A stretch of 64,000 bases of DNA from Microbacterium maritypicum (lineage in GTDB: Bacteria > Actinomycetota > Actinomycetes > Actinomycetales > Microbacteriaceae), in the NCBI RefSeq assembly GCF_008868125.1, contig NZ_WAAQ01000003.1, positions 248,001-312,000 of the forward strand. Direction: 5' to 3'. Under the pieces are notes generated by a model that did not search any database, was not told the origin of the DNA, and saw only the letters and a program-made list of their open reading frames with translations. A program made the translations under genes and the position numbers. Of the stretch, positions 1 to 8,292 are shown in pieces; positions within the stretch are counted from its first letter, which is position 1, and every line of letters begins with the position of its first letter.

Positions 1-317
1 CAGACGTGGCGGGAAGGTGGGGGAGGGGTGGCTGTACCGATTCCATGAGCGGTAGAGGCCAGCGGCTGCGGCGACAGCCGCCTCCTAGGTGCGCCTCTCT
101 TGCGTGCGCTGCTCCTACGTTCAGGCGACTCCTGATCACGGGTCTTGTGCAGCGCGGTCAGCTTGGGGAGGGTGACGCGTCGTCAGCTTGCAACGCCAGA
201 GCGACGGGGCCGGCTCGGATCTCGTGAGAGCTTGTTAAACGGCGCGAGTGGACACCGTCCAGGAGTCATGTCGGTGGCTGTGGGGATCCCCTCGGGCGTG
301 TACGGCCACCCAACACA

Positions 318-333
318 TGTTTCACGTGAAACG
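318..333. other. parS site 1
   Basis: The 16-mer TGTTTCACGTGAAACG matches the near-universal parS palindrome TGTTTCACGTGAAACA at 15 of 16 positions. ParB loads at such sites and spreads by CTP-dependent clamping. Location a few hundred bases upstream of parAB fits the origin-proximal clustering of parS. Confidence 0.93.
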
Positions 334-645
334 GCGTCGATGGTGCCATGGGTGTTCCTACGTGTTCTCACTGCGGCCAGTATCCCTTCGGTTGTCAGCC
401 GGCATGAAACGCGCACTTCGGTACGAGTGTGTGGCGGCCCGATCGGCAGAGGTGTGTGGCGAGCCGTGTGTGCAGTCCGCAAAGGGTGATGTGGGGGAGG
501 AGGGATCAGGACCAGAGGAGCACAAGCGCTCGGGTCACGCCGCGGGCCCAGCGTCATGGGAGGTCCGACGTGAACGGGCGTCTCACGCACCGCTTGTCGC
601 ATGGACGCGGCGTACCTACGGGGGTAGACACCCCCAGAACGCGAC

Positions 646-661
646 CGTTTCACGTGAAACA
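646..661. other. parS site 2
   Basis: CGTTTCACGTGAAACA matches the parS palindrome at 15 of 16 positions; the single change is at the outer base opposite to the one changed in the first site. It is about 330 bases from the first site. Confidence 0.93.
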
Positions 662-814
662 TCGACGTTCCTGCTCCAAGCAACCGCCATCCGGACGCAA
701 TTTCCAGTGGTGCTCCGCGCCCCGGCTGTCCGGGGATGGAGCGCACCGTGCGCCCCTCCGTCATCGGACGTCACTCCCAGCGATTAGAGTGGAACGCGGC
801 CCCGAAAGGAGTGG

Positions 815-1741
815 ATGTTTCACGTGAAACAATCCGAGAAGACGTCATCGAACGGATCGTTCGGGATGGATACACCGCTTGCGCGGGAACTCGCTGACCT
901 CTCCGCCCGTAGGCGTGCACTCGAGGCCGCCACCGTCGAGTTCACCGGGGAAACCCGTGTGCTGACCGTGTCGAATCAGAAGGGCGGTGTGGGGAAGACC
1001 ACCACCGCCGTGAACATCGCCTCGGCCCTGGCGGGAATGGGCGCGAAGGTCCTGGTCATCGATCTGGATCCGCAGGGCAACGCCTCCACAGCATTGGGTG
1101 TGCCGCATAGCGCCGAGGTCCCCAGCGTCTACGACGTGTTGATCGATGAGTTCCCGCTCGCGGACATCGTCCAGGAGAGCCCGGAGGACTCGAACCTCTT
1201 CTGTGCGCCGAGCACCATCCACCTCGCGGGTGCAGAGATCGAGCTGGTTGCACAGGTTGCTCGAGAGCATCGCCTGCGTCGTGCCCTCGAGGTGTATCTC
1301 GCCGACCACCCGATGGACTTCGTCATCATCGACTGCCCTCCATCACTGGGGCTGCTCACGATCAACGCCTTCACGGCGGCGACGGAGGTCTTCATCCCCA
1401 TCCAGTGCGAGTACTACGCACTCGAGGGACTGAGTCAGCTGCTCGGGAGCATCCAGATGATCCAGAAGCACCTGAATCCCGTCCTTCATCTCTCCACGAT
1501 CCTGCTGACGATGTTCGACGGGCGCACACGCCTCGCGCAGCAGGTTTCGGAAGAGGTCCGCACACACTTCCCGGAACAGGTGCTGGAGACGGTCATCCCG
1601 CGTTCGGTCCGGGTATCGGAGGCCCCGAGCTTCGGGCAGACCGTGATCGCGTACGACGGTCAATCCGCTGGCGCGATCGCCTACCGTGAGGCTGCCGTTG
1701 AGATCGCATCGCGCACAGCGACGCAGAGCAAGGAGAAATGA
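815..1741 (+). CDS. parA: Chromosome-partitioning ATPase ParA (Soj)
   Basis: ParA is the ATP-dependent DNA-binding partner of ParB that moves replicated origins apart. The 308-residue protein has a poorly conserved 45-residue N-terminal extension followed by a deviant Walker A box KGGVGKTT (about residues 56-63), a VIDLDPQGN motif and the Walker B-like VIIDCPPSLG segment. The chosen ATG has AAAGGAG just upstream, with a short spacer of 3 bases; an internal ATG at 866 lacks a comparable site. The first six codons lie inside a perfect parS. The stop overlaps the parB start (ATGA), so the two genes are translationally coupled. Confidence 0.96.
   Translation: MFHVKQSEKTSSNGSFGMDTPLARELADLSARRRALEAATVEFTGETRVLTVSNQKGGVGKTTTAVNIASALAGMGAKVLVIDLDPQGNASTALGVPHSAEVPSVYDVLIDEFPLADIVQESPEDSNLFCAPSTIHLAGAEIELVAQVAREHRLRRALEVYLADHPMDFVIIDCPPSLGLLTINAFTAATEVFIPIQCEYYALEGLSQLLGSIQMIQKHLNPVLHLSTILLTMFDGRTRLAQQVSEEVRTHFPEQVLETVIPRSVRVSEAPSFGQTVIAYDGQSAGAIAYREAAVEIASRTATQSKEK
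816..831. other. parS site 3, embedded in the parA start
   Basis: TGTTTCACGTGAAACA is a perfect parS palindrome. It begins on the second base of the parA ATG, so parA codons 1-6 (MFHVKQ) are specified by the centromere site itself. ParB bound here would cover the parA translation start and probably the promoter-proximal DNA, a possible autoregulatory link. Confidence 0.95.
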
Positions 1742-2712
1742 TGGCGAAGCGCACTGGGCTGGGCCGGGGTATCGGCGCCCTCATCCCCACGACTGATCAG
1801 TCGGAGCGTCCTGTCGACGTGTTCTTCCCTGGCGCGAGCCTGCGACAGGCGAATGCGGAGGCAGTACCCGAGGTCGAAGCCGACGCCGCCGAACTCGAGG
1901 TCGTCCCCGGCATCCACCTGATCCAGGTCGATCCGAACACGATCGTCGCCAACCCCCGTCAGCCGCGAACGCACTTCAACCCCGAAGATCTCGCTGAGCT
2001 CGTCCACAGCGTTCGTGAGTTCGGTGTGCTCCAGCCCGTCGTCGTCCGCAAGAACAGCGAGGGCCAGTACGAGCTCATCATGGGGGAGCGACGTACCCGT
2101 GCTGCTCGTGAGGCCGGGCTCGAAGTGATCCCCGCGATCGTTCGCGAGACCGCCGACGAGGATCTCCTCCGTGACGCCCTGCTGGAGAACCTCCACCGTT
2201 CCGAGCTGAACCCGTTGGAAGAGGCCTCGGCTTACCAGCAGCTCCTCGAGGACTTCGGAATCACTCAGGAGGAGCTGGCCACACGCATCGGTCGCTCACG
2301 TCCGCAGATCAGCAACACGATCCGGCTCCTGAAGCTCCCTGTACCCGTGCAGCAGCGGGTTGCGGCCGGGGTGCTGACCGCGGGGCACGCGCGAGCCATC
2401 CTCAGTCTCGAGACTCCGGAGTCGATGCAGCGTCTCGCGGACAAGGTCGTGAACGAGGACCTCTCCGTGCGCGCCACCGAGGAGGCCGCCAAGTCGCAGC
2501 CCAGCGCCGGCAAGTCCGTGAAGCCGACCCCCGGTGCGCGCCGCGCATACCTTGACGAGGTGGCCGGCAAGCTCGGTGACCGACTCAACACCCGCGTGAA
2601 GATCGCTCTCGGCGCACGGAAAGGCCAGGTCACGATCGATTTCGCTTCCATCCAGGATCTCAATCGCATCCTGGAGGAGATCGGAGAGAGCGGTTACGGC
2701 TCGTCGAAGTGA
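1738..2712 (+). CDS. parB: Chromosome-partitioning protein ParB (Spo0J)
   Basis: ParB is the CTP-dependent clamp that loads at parS and forms the partition complex. The 324-residue protein shows the N-terminal CTP-binding domain with NPRQPR and GERRTRA motifs, a central helix-turn-helix domain (around ITQEELATRIGRSRPQISN) and a C-terminal dimerisation region. The start codon overlaps the parA stop by four bases, and AAGGAG lies just upstream inside parA. The three parS sites upstream are its expected targets. The gene has full family length. Confidence 0.96.
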   Translation: MMAKRTGLGRGIGALIPTTDQSERPVDVFFPGASLRQANAEAVPEVEADAAELEVVPGIHLIQVDPNTIVANPRQPRTHFNPEDLAELVHSVREFGVLQPVVVRKNSEGQYELIMGERRTRAAREAGLEVIPAIVRETADEDLLRDALLENLHRSELNPLEEASAYQQLLEDFGITQEELATRIGRSRPQISNTIRLLKLPVPVQQRVAAGVLTAGHARAILSLETPESMQRLADKVVNEDLSVRATEEAAKSQPSAGKSVKPTPGARRAYLDEVAGKLGDRLNTRVKIALGARKGQVTIDFASIQDLNRILEEIGESGYGSSK

Positions 2713-2772
2713 GGCCCCGGCCACGGCAGCGCTAGCCTAGACTCGCGTCATCGTGACGACGAGGGGGATGTC

Positions 2773-4221
2773 ATGTCGAGTACAGCCGGTCCAGTAGCCA
2801 TCAAGCGCCGTGTGATCGCGGTGAGCATCGCGGCCGCGTTGGGTGGTTTCCTCTTCGGATTCGACACGGCCGTGATCAACGGCGCCGTGGATGCCCTGGC
2901 CGGTGACGTCTCCGGGTTCGATCTCGGCACGGCCCTGAAGGGCTTTGCCGTCTCCTCCGCTCTCATCGGTTGCGCGGTGGGTGCCTGGTTCGCAGGACCG
3001 GTCTCCAACAAGTACGGACGCATTCCCGTGATGGTCGTCGCAGCGGCGATGTTCTTCATCTCCGCTATCGGCTCTGGTCTCGCCTTCAGCGTCGTCGACC
3101 TCATCATCTGGCGAGTGATCGGTGGACTCGGTGTCGGCGCGGCCTCGGTCATCGCGCCGGCATACATCGCTGAAGTGTCACCGGCAGCCGTGCGGGGTCG
3201 CCTCGGATCCCTGCAGCAGCTCGCCATCGTGACCGGTATCTTCGCTGCGCTGCTCTCAGACGCGCTGCTCGCCGGTCTCGCCGGTGCCGCAGATCAGCCA
3301 CTGTGGGGTCTCACGGCCTGGCGGTGGATGTTCATGGTCGCGGCTATCCCCGCGTTGGTCTACGGGCTCATGTCCCTTCGGCTCCCGGAGTCTCCGCGGT
3401 ACCTGGTGCGCAAGGGGGAGCTGAAAAGGGCGGCTGAGGTTCTCGAAACCGTCACCGGTACCGTCGACGTCCAGGGGAAGATCGACGAGATCACCGGAAC
3501 CATCGACACCGAACGCTCCGAGTCTCTGCGCGACCTGCGCGGCAACCGTCTGGGACTGAAGCCGATCGTCTGGATCGGCATCCTGCTGTCGGTCTTCCAG
3601 CAGTTCGTGGGCATCAACGTCATCTTCTACTACTCGACCACGCTCTGGCAGTCGGTGGGTTTCGACGAGTCCAGCGCATTGCTCACCTCTGTCATCACCT
3701 CTGTCACGAACATCGTCGTGACGATCGTGGCGATCCTGCTGGTCGACAAGATCGGTCGACGGATCATGCTGCTGGTGGGCTCGGTGGGGATGACCGTGAC
3801 CCTCGGCCTCATGGCTGTGGCTTTCTCGTTCGGCACGCTGGACGCGCAGGGGACCGCGACACTCCCCGACCCCTGGGCCACCATCGCGCTGGTCTGCGCG
3901 AACGGATTCGTCGTGTTCTTCGGCGCGAGCTGGGGCCCGCTCGTGTGGGTTCTGCTCGGCGAGATCTTCCCGAACTCGATCAGAGCCGGCGCCCTCGCGG
4001 TGGCCGCTGCGGCGCAGTGGGTCGCGAACTTCTTCATCTCCACGACGTTCCCGGCCTTCGCGGAGATCGGACTCACCTTCGCCTACGGCTTCTACGCGTT
4101 CTTCGCGCTTCTGTCGTTCTTCTTCGTCTTCTTCAAGGTGCCGGAGACCAAGGGGAAAGAGCTCGAGGAGATGACAGAGAACATGAAGGTGCAGCGCCGG
4201 AGGGGTCCCCAGCCGACGTAG
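2773..4221 (+). CDS. Sugar porter family MFS transporter
   Basis: This is a 482-residue, 12-segment major facilitator of the sugar porter family (XylE/GalP/GLUT-like), expected to import a hexose or pentose with protons. Signature elements are visible: GFDTAVINGAV in helix 1, PESPRYLV at the end of the N-terminal half, QQFVGINVIFYYS in helix 7, DKIGRR between helices 8 and 9, and the C-terminal PETKGKELEEM. GGGGGATG-type spacing before the ATG is acceptable. It stands alone after parB, with a possible -10 (TAGACT) in the intergenic gap. The actual sugar cannot be read from the sequence. Confidence 0.9.
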   Translation: MSSTAGPVAIKRRVIAVSIAAALGGFLFGFDTAVINGAVDALAGDVSGFDLGTALKGFAVSSALIGCAVGAWFAGPVSNKYGRIPVMVVAAAMFFISAIGSGLAFSVVDLIIWRVIGGLGVGAASVIAPAYIAEVSPAAVRGRLGSLQQLAIVTGIFAALLSDALLAGLAGAADQPLWGLTAWRWMFMVAAIPALVYGLMSLRLPESPRYLVRKGELKRAAEVLETVTGTVDVQGKIDEITGTIDTERSESLRDLRGNRLGLKPIVWIGILLSVFQQFVGINVIFYYSTTLWQSVGFDESSALLTSVITSVTNIVVTIVAILLVDKIGRRIMLLVGSVGMTVTLGLMAVAFSFGTLDAQGTATLPDPWATIALVCANGFVVFFGASWGPLVWVLLGEIFPNSIRAGALAVAAAAQWVANFFISTTFPAFAEIGLTFAYGFYAFFALLSFFFVFFKVPETKGKELEEMTENMKVQRRRGPQPT

Positions 4222-4230
4222 GCTTGAAGC

Positions 4231-4566
4231 ATGACCGAGTCCGTACAGCGTCGCGCCAGCCTGGAAGTGCTGCGGGCCGAAGCGGCCGACGAACTCGCGG
4301 TCCTCATCCAGGAGCGCCTGCTCGGAGGCGAGGATCCGTGGGAGTTCATGGAGGAGCTCCCGAGCGTCGACGAGCTCGTCGTCTACCTTCTTCGCGCCGA
4401 CAACATCAATGCGAATGACGGCGTGCGTCCCAACGCGGCCCGCCACTATCGTGTGCTGCGACAGATCGCACTGGAGTACCCGGAGCTGACCTCGGCCGTC
4501 TGGGGCCTGTTGGACGAGAAGCAGCGCCACCGCCGCTGGGATCCGTCCGTCGCCGACGCCTCCTGA
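4231..4566 (+). CDS. Small conserved hypothetical protein
   Basis: A 111-residue acidic, mostly helical soluble protein with no signal peptide or membrane segment. It starts 9 bases after the transporter stop and ends 1 base before the GrpB-like gene, so it probably belongs to the same transcript. I recognise the sequence type as a small actinobacterial family of unknown function, but no catalytic motif can be seen. Codon use matches its neighbours, so it is probably a real gene. Confidence 0.75.
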   Translation: MTESVQRRASLEVLRAEAADELAVLIQERLLGGEDPWEFMEELPSVDELVVYLLRADNINANDGVRPNAARHYRVLRQIALEYPELTSAVWGLLDEKQRHRRWDPSVADAS

Positions 4567-4567
4567 C

Positions 4568-5098
4568 GTGGAGGCCGTCCTCGATCCGTACGATCCGGCC
4601 TGGCCGGACGCCTTCCGGAGGGTCGCGGCAGAACTGCGGACGCAGGGGAACCCGAGCTGGATCGTCGAGCACATCGGCTCGACCAGCATCCCGGGGATGA
4701 GTGCCAAGCCGATCATCGATGTCGCGGTGCGGATCGCCGACGAGGAGGACCTCGACCGGCATCTGCCCGCCCTCGAGACCGTCGGGTGGCGGCTCGGGAG
4801 CGGAGTGCGAAGCCACCAGGTCATGGTCTTCGAGGAGGACGGCGTGCGCACCCGAATCGCCCACTTCTTCGAGGCGTCCAGGTGGGATGAGGTGAACCAG
4901 AGGATCCTTCGGGACTGGCTGCTGCAGAACCCGGAAGATGCCGAGCTCTACGAACGCGCGAAGCACGCTGCTGTCGATGCCTCGCGAATGGGCGAGGAGT
5001 CATACAACGCGGGCAAGACCGCAGTGATCCAGCTCCTCGTCGATCGAGCCCGTGCTGCCCGTGGACTATTACCCGTCTCGGTGTACGACAAAGACTGA
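4568..5098 (+). CDS. GrpB family protein (nucleotidyltransferase-like fold)
   Basis: A 176-residue member of the GrpB/UPF0157 family. The diagnostic sequence is visible near the N-terminus: YDPAWP, then VEHIGSTSIPGMSAKPIIDV, which is the GS-x-D nucleotidyltransferase-like core. Biochemical function in the family is poorly defined. The start is GTG one base after the preceding stop, indicating translational coupling. A strong hairpin terminator follows about 40 bases later. Confidence 0.88.
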   Translation: MEAVLDPYDPAWPDAFRRVAAELRTQGNPSWIVEHIGSTSIPGMSAKPIIDVAVRIADEEDLDRHLPALETVGWRLGSGVRSHQVMVFEEDGVRTRIAHFFEASRWDEVNQRILRDWLLQNPEDAELYERAKHAAVDASRMGEESYNAGKTAVIQLLVDRARAARGLLPVSVYDKD

Positions 5099-5140
5099 CG
5101 GAGAGGCGCATCGCGCACGACACGGGGCACGGAGACGAAG

Positions 5141-5175
5141 AAAGGGCCGTACCTCCCCGGGAGGTACGGCCCTTT
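5141..5175. terminator. Bidirectional terminator between the GrpB-like gene and trxA
   Basis: A perfect 15-bp inverted repeat, AAAGGGCCGTACCTC and its complement, is separated by a 5-base loop. A-rich and T-rich flanks make it an intrinsic terminator readable from both strands. It sits between two convergent genes. Confidence 0.92.
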
Positions 5176-5187
5176 CGAATCGCAGGA

Positions 5188-5511
5188 TCAGCCGATGAAA
5201 GCGGCGAGGTCCTTCTCGAGAGCGAACTTGGGCTTGGCGCCGATGATGGTCGTCTTGACCTCACCACCGTGGAACACCTTCATCGCCGGGATCGACGTGA
5301 TCTGGTACTTCATCGCCAGCTCGGGGTTCTCGTCGACGTTGAGCTTGAGGATCGTGATCTTGTCGGGGTTGTCGGCCTGGATCTCGTCCAGAACCGGCGC
5401 GACCATGCGACACGGACCGCACCACTCGGCCCAGAAGTCCACCAGCACGGGACCTTCGGCCTGCAGAACGTCCTGCTCCCAGGTCGCCTGGCTCGTAGCC
5501 TTTGCACTCAT
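5188..5511 (-). CDS. trxA: Thioredoxin
   Basis: A 107-residue cytosolic thioredoxin that reduces protein disulfides. It has the active site WCGPCRM preceded by the VLVDFWAEWCGP strand and the conserved cis-proline segment TSIPAM. AAGGAG lies upstream of the ATG. It follows trxB on the same strand after 64 bases and is expected to be co-transcribed with its reductase. Confidence 0.97.
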   Translation of the reverse strand: MSAKATSQATWEQDVLQAEGPVLVDFWAEWCGPCRMVAPVLDEIQADNPDKITILKLNVDENPELAMKYQITSIPAMKVFHGGEVKTTIIGAKPKFALEKDLAAFIG

Positions 5512-5575
5512 CAGAGTTCTCCTTGATTCGAGGTTCGTCTGCTACAACAGCCGACGAGGGAAAAGTGTTCCCGGC

Positions 5576-6556
5576 CTATGCCCTGGCGGTGAGGACCTCG
5601 GCGGCCTCGGCGGCCGGGACCTCCACGGACGCGTCCTCCAGGTCTGCGAGGAAGTGCTCCGCATCGAGCGCGGCGACCGTGCCGCTGCCGGCAGCCGTGA
5701 TGGCCTGACGGTAGGTGGGGTCGATGACGTCACCCGCAGCGAAGACACCCGGAACCGAGGTCTTCGACGAGCGTCCGTCGACCCAGATGGTGCCCTCGGG
5801 CGTCAGCTCGAGCTTGTCGTGCACGAGGTGCGTGCGCGGGTCGTTGCCGATCGCGATGAAGAGCCCGTCGAGCGGGAGGTCACGGAGCGTGCCGTCGACC
5901 GTGGAGCGCAGCTGCACACCCGTCACGGAGTCGCCACCGAGGACCTCGGCGACCTCGCTGTTCCACACGAACTCGATCTTCTCGTTCGCGAAGGCGCGCT
6001 CCTGCATGATCTTCGAGGCCCGCAGGGTGTCCTTGCGGTGGATGACGTAGACCTTGTCGGCGAAGCGCGTGAGGAACGTGGCCTCTTCCATCGCGGAGTC
6101 GCCGCCGCCGACGACGGCGATCGTCTTCTCGCGGAAGAAGAAGCCGTCGCACGTGGCGCACCAGGACACGCCGTAGCCGGAGAGGCGCTCCTCACCGTCG
6201 ATGTTGAGCTTGCGGTAGGCCGAGCCCGTCGCGTAGATCAGCGACTGAGTCTCGTGCTCCGCACCGCTGCCGAGGATGACTTTCTTGACGGGGCCGTCGA
6301 GCTGCAGCTCGGTGACGTCGTCGTAGACGACCTCGGTGCCGAACTTCTCCGCCTGCTCCTGGAACTTGGCCATGAGCTCCGGTCCCTGGATGCCCTCGGG
6401 GAAGCCCGGGTAGTTCTCCACCTCGGTGGTGTTCATCAGCTCGCCGCCGACCTCGACCGAGCTCGCGATGAGCAGCGGCTTGAGGTTCGCCCTGGCGGCG
6501 TAGATGGCAGCCGTGAATCCGGCGGGGCCGGAGCCGATGATGATGACCTGACGCAT
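5576..6556 (-). CDS. trxB: Thioredoxin reductase (NADPH)
   Basis: A 326-residue low-molecular-weight thioredoxin reductase, which transfers electrons from NADPH through FAD to thioredoxin. It shows the N-terminal FAD Rossmann motif GSGPAGFTAAIYAARA, the redox disulfide WCATC in the middle, the NADPH-binding GGGDSAMEEA, and the C-terminal FAD-binding GVFAAGDV. GGAGAG precedes the ATG. A SigR-like promoter lies about 47 bases upstream of the start codon, consistent with induction by thiol oxidation. The C-terminal 10-15 residues extend slightly beyond the shortest family members. Confidence 0.96.
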   Translation of the reverse strand: MRQVIIIGSGPAGFTAAIYAARANLKPLLIASSVEVGGELMNTTEVENYPGFPEGIQGPELMAKFQEQAEKFGTEVVYDDVTELQLDGPVKKVILGSGAEHETQSLIYATGSAYRKLNIDGEERLSGYGVSWCATCDGFFFREKTIAVVGGGDSAMEEATFLTRFADKVYVIHRKDTLRASKIMQERAFANEKIEFVWNSEVAEVLGGDSVTGVQLRSTVDGTLRDLPLDGLFIAIGNDPRTHLVHDKLELTPEGTIWVDGRSSKTSVPGVFAAGDVIDPTYRQAITAAGSGTVAALDAEHFLADLEDASVEVPAAEAAEVLTARA

Positions 6557-6602
6557 GTGCTCTCCGTCTTTGAAACTGCAGTCGAATGACCTTCGAGTGC
6601 TT

Positions 6603-6630
6603 CAACCCATGGTAACCGCGAGGCATTCCC
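6603..6630 (-). promoter_or_regulatory. SigR/SigH-type promoter of trxB-trxA
   Basis: On the minus strand the sequence reads GGGAAT, then 18 bases, then GTTG. This is the spacing and sequence of the Streptomyces SigR / mycobacterial SigH consensus GGAAT-N18-GTT, which drives the thiol-oxidative-stress regulon. trxBA is a classic target of these sigma factors in Actinobacteria. The predicted transcript start lies 35-40 bases before the trxB ATG. Confidence 0.75.
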
Positions 6631-6675
6631 AGCACACTGTGTGCCGCCGGACTGGGAGAAGGCTCTGTGCGCCGA

Positions 6676-8292
6676 TCAGCGACCGGGGAGGAAGCGACGG
6701 ACCAGCGCGCGGCCGGCCGTGAGCTCGGGGGCACGCATGATGGCGAGGATCGCGATGTAGACGATCACGACGGCGAGGCCGACCATCGCGGTCGCGAGGG
6801 TGGCGGGGATGACGCCGGAGGTGGCCCAACCCGTGGTGCCGCCGAGAAGCTGGAACGTTCCCCATCCGGCGGATCCTGCCGGGATCGCGGCGATCGTGAA
6901 GCGACCGATGGCCGTGATCCACGAACGAATCCTCAGACCGCCGATCTTCTTGTGCAGCAGCCAGGTGGCGACGATCGTCTGCAGGATGCTCGCGATCGAC
7001 TGGCCGAGGGCGATCGCCGCGGCGAGAGAGGTGAGAGGGATGATCCCGGCTTCGCGCAGACCGAGCGCGGCCAGGGCGGTGACCACGATGAGGACGCACT
7101 GGAAGATCGTGAACCAGAACGGGGTCTTCGTGTCGTCGTAGGCGTAGAAGGTGCGCTGCACGATGAAGAGGATCGTGAGAGGAATGAGCCCGACGAGGTA
7201 GGCGAGCAGCACCATTGCGGCGGCTTGGGCGTCTTCGGCGGACTCGGTGAACACCCGAGATGCCGGGATGGCCGCGGCGGCGACGGCCGCGGTGGCCGCG
7301 ACGATGAAGAAGAGCAGCGTGCGGATGCTCTGCGCGATGTCGGCGCGGACGTCGTCGTCGCGACCGGCAGCCGCGTGCGCGCTGATCTGGGTGAAGTAGG
7401 GGGTTCCGATCGAGAGCACGATGACGGAATACGGGAGCATGAAGATCAGCCACGCGTTCGCGGTCACGGTGGCGGAGGCACCGAGACCGGCGACCTCACT
7501 GACGATGTAGCCCTGGAGAACTCCGGCAGACAGGCTCGCGAAAGCCATGAGGAAGGTCCAGCCGGCTAGGCGGCCGACGTTGCCGAGACCGACACCGCGC
7601 CAACGGAAGTCGGGCTTGAGAGCGAGGCCCGTGCGACGCCAGAAGATGAGCAGGACGACGGCCTGCAGCGCGATGCCCAGCGTGGCCGTGCCGCCGAGCA
7701 GGGTGATCATCTCCGGCGTCCAGTCGGTGGCCTTCGTGGAGACGGGACCGAACAGCGCGCCGAGCGCGAGGAAGCCGACGATCGAGACGATGTTGTTGAC
7801 GACAGGCGCCCAGGTGAAGGGACCGAAGATCTTCCGCGCGTTGAGGGCTTCGCCCAGCATCGCGTAGAGACCGTAGAGGAGGATCTGAGGCAGGCACCAG
7901 TAGGCGAGTGCCGTGGCGAGGGCGAGGGTGGCCTCGGTCGCTCTACCGGCGACCAGGTGCACCAGCCACGGTGCCGCCGCCGTTGCGATTCCCGTCACCA
8001 CGACCAGGACGACAGTGCCCAGGGTGAACAGCTTCGAGATGAAGGCATTGCCGCCGTCGGCATCCGCGGTCGCCTTGACGATCTGGGGGACGATGACCGC
8101 CGTGAGGATTCCGACGGAGATCAGGGAGAAGACGCTGTTGGGCAGCTGGTTCGCGTAGGTGAACGCATCAGCCGCCTGCGACCCGAGAGAGCCGATGACT
8201 CCGACGAGCACGATGCTGCGCAGCAGACCGGTCAGGCGGGAGACGAGGGTGCCCGCGCCGATGACGGCGCTGGCACGGCCGAGGCTACTCAT
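6676..8292 (-). CDS. murJ: Lipid II flippase MurJ (MviN family)
   Basis: A 538-residue polytopic membrane protein of the MurJ/MviN family, with about 14 membrane segments, expected to flip the peptidoglycan precursor lipid II. Starting at MSSLGRAS, the first segment contains GTLVSRLTGLLRSIVL, typical of the family; an upstream in-frame ATG at 8337 adds an arginine-rich stretch that lies inside the preceding gene and is rejected. The start overlaps the stop of the DUF6049 gene by 8 bases (ATGAGTAG), so the two are coupled. No cytoplasmic kinase-like extension like that of mycobacterial MviN is present. Confidence 0.93.
   Translation of the reverse strand: MSSLGRASAVIGAGTLVSRLTGLLRSIVLVGVIGSLGSQAADAFTYANQLPNSVFSLISVGILTAVIVPQIVKATADADGGNAFISKLFTLGTVVLVVVTGIATAAAPWLVHLVAGRATEATLALATALAYWCLPQILLYGLYAMLGEALNARKIFGPFTWAPVVNNIVSIVGFLALGALFGPVSTKATDWTPEMITLLGGTATLGIALQAVVLLIFWRRTGLALKPDFRWRGVGLGNVGRLAGWTFLMAFASLSAGVLQGYIVSEVAGLGASATVTANAWLIFMLPYSVIVLSIGTPYFTQISAHAAAGRDDDVRADIAQSIRTLLFFIVAATAAVAAAAIPASRVFTESAEDAQAAAMVLLAYLVGLIPLTILFIVQRTFYAYDDTKTPFWFTIFQCVLIVVTALAALGLREAGIIPLTSLAAAIALGQSIASILQTIVATWLLHKKIGGLRIRSWITAIGRFTIAAIPAGSAGWGTFQLLGGTTGWATSGVIPATLATAMVGLAVVIVYIAILAIMRAPELTAGRALVRRFLPGR

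Larger units (their letters stand above)
1..814. other. Gene-poor origin-proximal region upstream of parA
   Basis: No reading frame in this stretch looks like a real protein. The available frames are short, arginine/proline-rich and lack convincing ribosome-binding sites. In related genomes rsmG normally ends just before parA, but I could not recognise its C-terminus here. The recognisable content is two parS sites; a third lies at the parA start. The region probably serves as part of the centromere and as the parA promoter region. Confidence 0.6.

Noticed and set aside
1..230. Possible end of rsmG, which usually precedes parA
   Set aside because: I could not identify a C-terminus with RsmG-like sequence in any frame, so no gene is called.
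3256..4851. A 531-codon open frame on the minus strand opposite the sugar porter
   Set aside because: It is rich in arginine, aspartate and histidine and overlaps three convincing plus-strand genes. This is the usual antisense artefact of high-GC codon bias.
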